The position numbers were made by a program, and so were the translations under genes. Below the pieces are notes generated by a model that was given only the letters and a program-made list of their open reading frames with translations, was not told the origin of the DNA and searched no databases. This document shows positions 60,967-64,000 of a DNA stretch of 64,000 nt, piece by piece. Within the stretch, counting starts at the first letter, position 1, and each line of letters begins with the position of its first letter. The DNA is from Cyanobacteria bacterium SIG29. GTDB lineage: Bacteria; Cyanobacteriota; Vampirovibrionia; Gastranaerophilales; Gastranaerophilaceae. The DNA lies in the NCBI GenBank assembly GCA_015152515.1, contig SUTV01000004.1, positions 1-64,000 of the forward strand. The letters are read 5' to 3'.

Positions 60967-62310
60967 TTAAGCCCTTTTAAAATAATTTTTTATTGTTTCT
61001 GAATTTTCTTTTGTTGTAAAAATTATCAAATTATCAGATGGCATAACTTGAGTTGTACCTCTTGGAATAATTACTCTATTTCTTCTTTGGATTATTGCCA
61101 CAATAGCCTTGCAAGGCAATTTTAAGTTCATAAGAGTATCAACTTTAAATTCCATAGGAACAGTAACTTCTATTACAGCACCTTGTCCACGTTCAACCGT
61201 TGCAAGTATTTCTATATCTGTTTTTACCAAACGATTTTCTATTTCATCAATAGCTGCACCGTTTTCTGATATTGCAACATCTATGCCAACACGTTCAAAC
61301 AATTTTGCATTAGCATTTTTTGAAACCCTTGTAATAACCTTTGGCACGCCCAATTGTTTTGCCAACAAAGAACATAATAAATTCTTTTCATCATTATTGG
61401 TTACGCAAACAACTACATCAGCTTCGCCAATTCTTTCTTCTTCCAAAAGTTCAAAATTAGCACCATCACCATTAATAACAAGAGTATGTTTTAAACTTTC
61501 AGTTAGCTCAACACAACGCTTATAATCACATTCTATAATTTTGATTTTAACATTTGCTTTTTCCAAGTTTTGAGCCAACATTAAACCAACATTTCCACCA
61601 CCAATAATAGCAACGTGTTTAACATCCTCAACTTCTTGGAAAAATTTATTTGCAAGAATATCTAAAGAATATGACGAACCCATAAAAATGACTTTATCGT
61701 TTAGTAAAAGTTCTGTATCTCCATTTGGAATAAACAATTCATCTTCACGAGTTATACCAACAATCAATGTTTCTTCTGGAAAGCTACAATCCTTAATTTT
61801 TTTATTAATAAATTTTGTACCATCAACTATTCTATATTCTAATAATCTAGCTTTTCCATTTGCAAAATTTTCTACATCTATCGCATTTGGAACAGTAATA
61901 ATTCTAAAAATTTCCTGAGTCATAAGTTCTTCTGACCAAAGTACATAATCAATCATCAATTCTTTTTGATACTTTGAACCACGAACTAATGATAAAGAAT
62001 CAACATTATCACGTTTACTTACAAAACATACAGTCTTTGTCTCTGACATGTTTGTAACTGTCAAACAAGCAACTATATTAGCTTCATCATTATTTGTACA
62101 CGCAATAAAAACATCAACATCTTTTATACCAATGGATTCAAGAACACTAATATTAGAACCAGAGCCTCTTACATATTCTAAATCTAATTTTTCAAAAGAA
62201 TCACTACTATCATCTGGATCATCATCAATAATTATTATATCGTGGTCCTCGAAAAATTTCGTTGCTATCAAACAAGCAATTTCATTTGCACCATATATTA
62301 CAATTTTCAT
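60967..62310 (-). CDS. trkA: Trk system potassium uptake regulatory protein
   Basis: The 447-residue cytoplasmic protein has two Rossmann RCK-N domains and two RCK-C domains. The first glycine motif is degenerate (IYGANEIACLIA); the second is classic (AIIGGGNVGLMLAQNL). RCK-C regions are around residues 145-225 and 365-447. It binds NAD(H) and ATP/ADP and gates TrkH. AAGGGA precedes the ATG. It is co-transcribed with trkH. Confidence 0.95.
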   Translation of the reverse strand: MKIVIYGANEIACLIATKFFEDHDIIIIDDDPDDSSDSFEKLDLEYVRGSGSNISVLESIGIKDVDVFIACTNNDEANIVACLTVTNMSETKTVCFVSKRDNVDSLSLVRGSKYQKELMIDYVLWSEELMTQEIFRIITVPNAIDVENFANGKARLLEYRIVDGTKFINKKIKDCSFPEETLIVGITREDELFIPNGDTELLLNDKVIFMGSSYSLDILANKFFQEVEDVKHVAIIGGGNVGLMLAQNLEKANVKIKIIECDYKRCVELTESLKHTLVINGDGANFELLEEERIGEADVVVCVTNNDEKNLLCSLLAKQLGVPKVITRVSKNANAKLFERVGIDVAISENGAAIDEIENRLVKTDIEILATVERGQGAVIEVTVPMEFKVDTLMNLKLPCKAIVAIIQRRNRVIIPRGTTQVMPSDNLIIFTTKENSETIKNYFKRA

Positions 62311-62366
62311 AAAAATCCCTTTTCCTTTTCTCTTTTATAAACTAAAAAGGAACTTTTGTCCAATTA

Positions 62367-63725
62367 TTAAAGTTGAGATATTTTTTGAGTAATTTCTTTT
62401 TTTAATTCAGAATTATTTGTTGATTGAACAACTAAAAAAGCTTTTCCTAATAATTTTTTAGCTTTTGCAGAATTACCATAAGATAACATAATTTCTGCAG
62501 CACTAACATAATTTTTTGCCAAACTTTCATTATCACCAACACTAGAATATGAACCAGCAGATTTACCAAAATACTTTAATGCTCTTGCTTTTTCACCCAA
62601 TTTTTCACAATTATTACCATTTTTTGAAGAAATAAAACCCATTACTCTACCATCCTTTGTTTGCGTTGCAACAGTGTCTGACAAATCCATAAACATTAGC
62701 GCGTTGTTTTTATCATACTTTTCTGTATGAACTTGTGATAAATTAGATAACACTTTTGCCTGCAACTTTAAATTATCAGCTTCTCCAGCAAAAGAAACTG
62801 CAGCACAATAATGGTCAATAGCTGGTTCTAATTTCACATAATCATCATAAATCTTACCCATATACATATGTGATTTAGCCTTAATATTATTATTTTGTGT
62901 TTGTCTTGCGGCTCTATCATAATTATAAAGCGCATCTTCTATTCTATTAATGTCATCATAAAGCCTAGCTTCTTCAAAATGAATCATTGCACAAGCTTGG
63001 CTATCACCAATTTCATCAGCATAAGCTAAAACATTTTGAAAAGAAGATAAAGCTTGTTCTTTTTCATCAGCATAAGCATATTTTTTTGCTTCAAGAAACA
63101 TTCTTTTTAATTCAGGATCTTGTGGAATATAAACACCTGAATCAGTTTGAGAAATCGGCATTTCTTCAGATGGAATTGTTTCTTCAACAATTTCATCAAC
63201 TTCTTCAACTATTACATCCTCTTGAACTGGCTCTTCGACTTTAGGAGTCTTAGCTTTATAATCAATTTGCTGTAAGAATAAAGCATCAACCCAATTTTCT
63301 ACAACCTTAGAAGGTTTTTTCAGCGTTTTTGTTATGTAATCATCTAAAATTTGTGAGGCATTTTTTAAATTTGCTTGGATTATTTGCGGATTTGGATTTT
63401 CTTTTTGAGCTTGGCTTTCAATCAAAGATAAATAAGATGAAACTTCAGCATTTATTTCATCTGGTGTACCAATTGCTTTTGCAGTATTTCTAAAATCTAT
63501 TAAAACTTGTTCTATTCCAATATGGCGTTTAGTGTAGTCTATTGCTACTTTTTCACCATTTGGGAAATGAGAGCCATAATTTGGCTGTCTTCTTTCTTCT
63601 TGCAGATTATTGTCAGCATTTTTAGAGGATTGAGAACCTTGCTCTTCCTCTTTCTTTTTATGTATTTGTTTGTTTTGAATACCCAAATAAGATTTAGCAT
63701 AGGCTGGGTATATAGTGTTATACAA
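62367..63725 (-). CDS. TPR-containing hypothetical protein
   Basis: The 452-residue protein has a charged, low-complexity N-terminal third, a helical segment, an acidic Glu/Val-rich linker (EEPVQEDVIVEEVDEIVEET) and a C-terminal half of six or more TPR-like repeats (YADEKEQALSSFQNVLAYAD, RIEDALYNYDRAARQ). There is no signal peptide. The start is TTG at 63725 with GAGGCGG before it; no early ATG exists. It is the first gene of the minus-strand run into trkA and trkH. Confidence 0.65.
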   Translation of the reverse strand: MYNTIYPAYAKSYLGIQNKQIHKKKEEEQGSQSSKNADNNLQEERRQPNYGSHFPNGEKVAIDYTKRHIGIEQVLIDFRNTAKAIGTPDEINAEVSSYLSLIESQAQKENPNPQIIQANLKNASQILDDYITKTLKKPSKVVENWVDALFLQQIDYKAKTPKVEEPVQEDVIVEEVDEIVEETIPSEEMPISQTDSGVYIPQDPELKRMFLEAKKYAYADEKEQALSSFQNVLAYADEIGDSQACAMIHFEEARLYDDINRIEDALYNYDRAARQTQNNNIKAKSHMYMGKIYDDYVKLEPAIDHYCAAVSFAGEADNLKLQAKVLSNLSQVHTEKYDKNNALMFMDLSDTVATQTKDGRVMGFISSKNGNNCEKLGEKARALKYFGKSAGSYSSVGDNESLAKNYVSAAEIMLSYGNSAKAKKLLGKAFLVVQSTNNSELKKEITQKISQL

Positions 63726-63933
63726 TTGTACCGCCTCGCAATTACACGTGAATCCGCTGACACCTCTACATAACTAAGTATGTACTTTTTCTTCTAATTT
63801 TGAAATACGCTATTTAGTGTATTAATGTTTTTAAATACGAAAATCAATTTCTACTTGTGAACAAAATAATAAAAAGTTAAACCTGTCTTATGCTAAAAAA
63901 ATATTAAAAATGCATAAAATTTAAGGAAAAAAT

Positions 63934-63990
63934 ATGCAAAAGATACTATTTTTTATTCTAATTTGCTTCATGTTTCAACCAATGTCTTAA
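63934..63990 (+). CDS. Short signal-peptide-like ORF at the right edge, possibly truncated or broken
   Basis: ATG behind AAGGAAAAAAT opens an 18-codon frame, MQKILFFILICFMFQPMS, that looks like the signal peptide of an exported protein and then meets TAA. The window ends ten bases later. Either it is a tiny hydrophobic peptide or a larger gene interrupted just after its signal sequence. The 200 bases before it are AT-rich and non-coding. Confidence 0.35.
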   Translation: MQKILFFILICFMFQPMS

Positions 63991-64000
63991 GCAAGAGACT

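Noticed and set aside
61109-62392. Several + strand ORFs opposite trkA
   Set aside because: They are antisense frames of trkA, which is clearly recognised by its two Rossmann domains.

Overview
The window is AT-rich bacterial chromosome, densely coded on both strands. It probably comes from a non-photosynthetic cyanobacterial relative of the gut Melainabacteria / Gastranaerophilales type. That placement is inferred. It rests on several lineage-style small proteins with an early P-V-S-F-x-G/S motif (MQIAPVSFAG, MKISPVSFGS, VSFAGEKK), a pilin-like protein with a typical FTLAEVLITLVIIGVVA leader, a TonB-like C-terminal domain and a CsaB-type pyruvyl transferase (outer-envelope traits), and an L27 without the Firmicutes-type N-terminal extension. 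TTG and GTG starts with good Shine-Dalgarno sites are common. No rRNA, CRISPR array or intact insertion sequence was seen.

Layout. 1-9.2 kb: tRNA-Leu(GAG), spmAB, an HD-domain protein, a probable small RNA, a B12-type radical SAM protein with an AI-2E-family permease, a pilin-like protein next to a Cys-rich radical SAM protein, and a GH24 lysozyme gene broken by one in-frame amber codon. 9.2-13.6 kb: prs, glmU, a small unknown gene and purA. 13.85-16.87 kb: a very small integrative element in tRNA-Lys(TTT). It is bounded by a 48-bp direct repeat and carries a tyrosine integrase, a truncated serine recombinase, a winged-helix protein and a toxin-antitoxin pair. 16.9-18.6 kb: repeat-rich DNA around bioB, including four copies of an 18-bp palindrome and a gene remnant. 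18.6-25.5 kb: mnmA, a hisA-hisI-hisE fusion, hisD, lineage-specific proteins, a transglycosylase-like protein, a DUF4145-type protein and a rhodanese.

25.5-35.3 kb is the most striking block. One promoter, a 12-codon leader peptide and an attenuator-like hairpin precede pyrK-pyrD-pyrE-pyrB-pyrC-(pyrF::carA)-carB, which encodes the whole route from bicarbonate to UMP. OMP decarboxylase is fused to the small subunit of carbamoyl-phosphate synthase, and the glutaminase nucleophile Cys is replaced by Gly. This suggests an ammonia-dependent enzyme.

35.4-48.8 kb: an SNF-type Na+ symporter, a threonyl-tRNA synthetase without TGS domain, a DUF4127 gene behind two WYL-type regulators, dCMP deaminase, a lipoate ligase-family protein, an M16 peptidase pair, a TPR protein and a thioesterase. 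48.8-55 kb: a second TPR protein, a PfkB kinase, csaB, a FliA-type sigma factor, a second Cys-rich radical SAM paralogue and rplU-rpmA. 55-64 kb: aroA, then a minus-strand run of TPR protein, trkA, trkH and an unassigned membrane gene trio (VWA, FHA plus membrane, zinc ribbon plus TonB-like).
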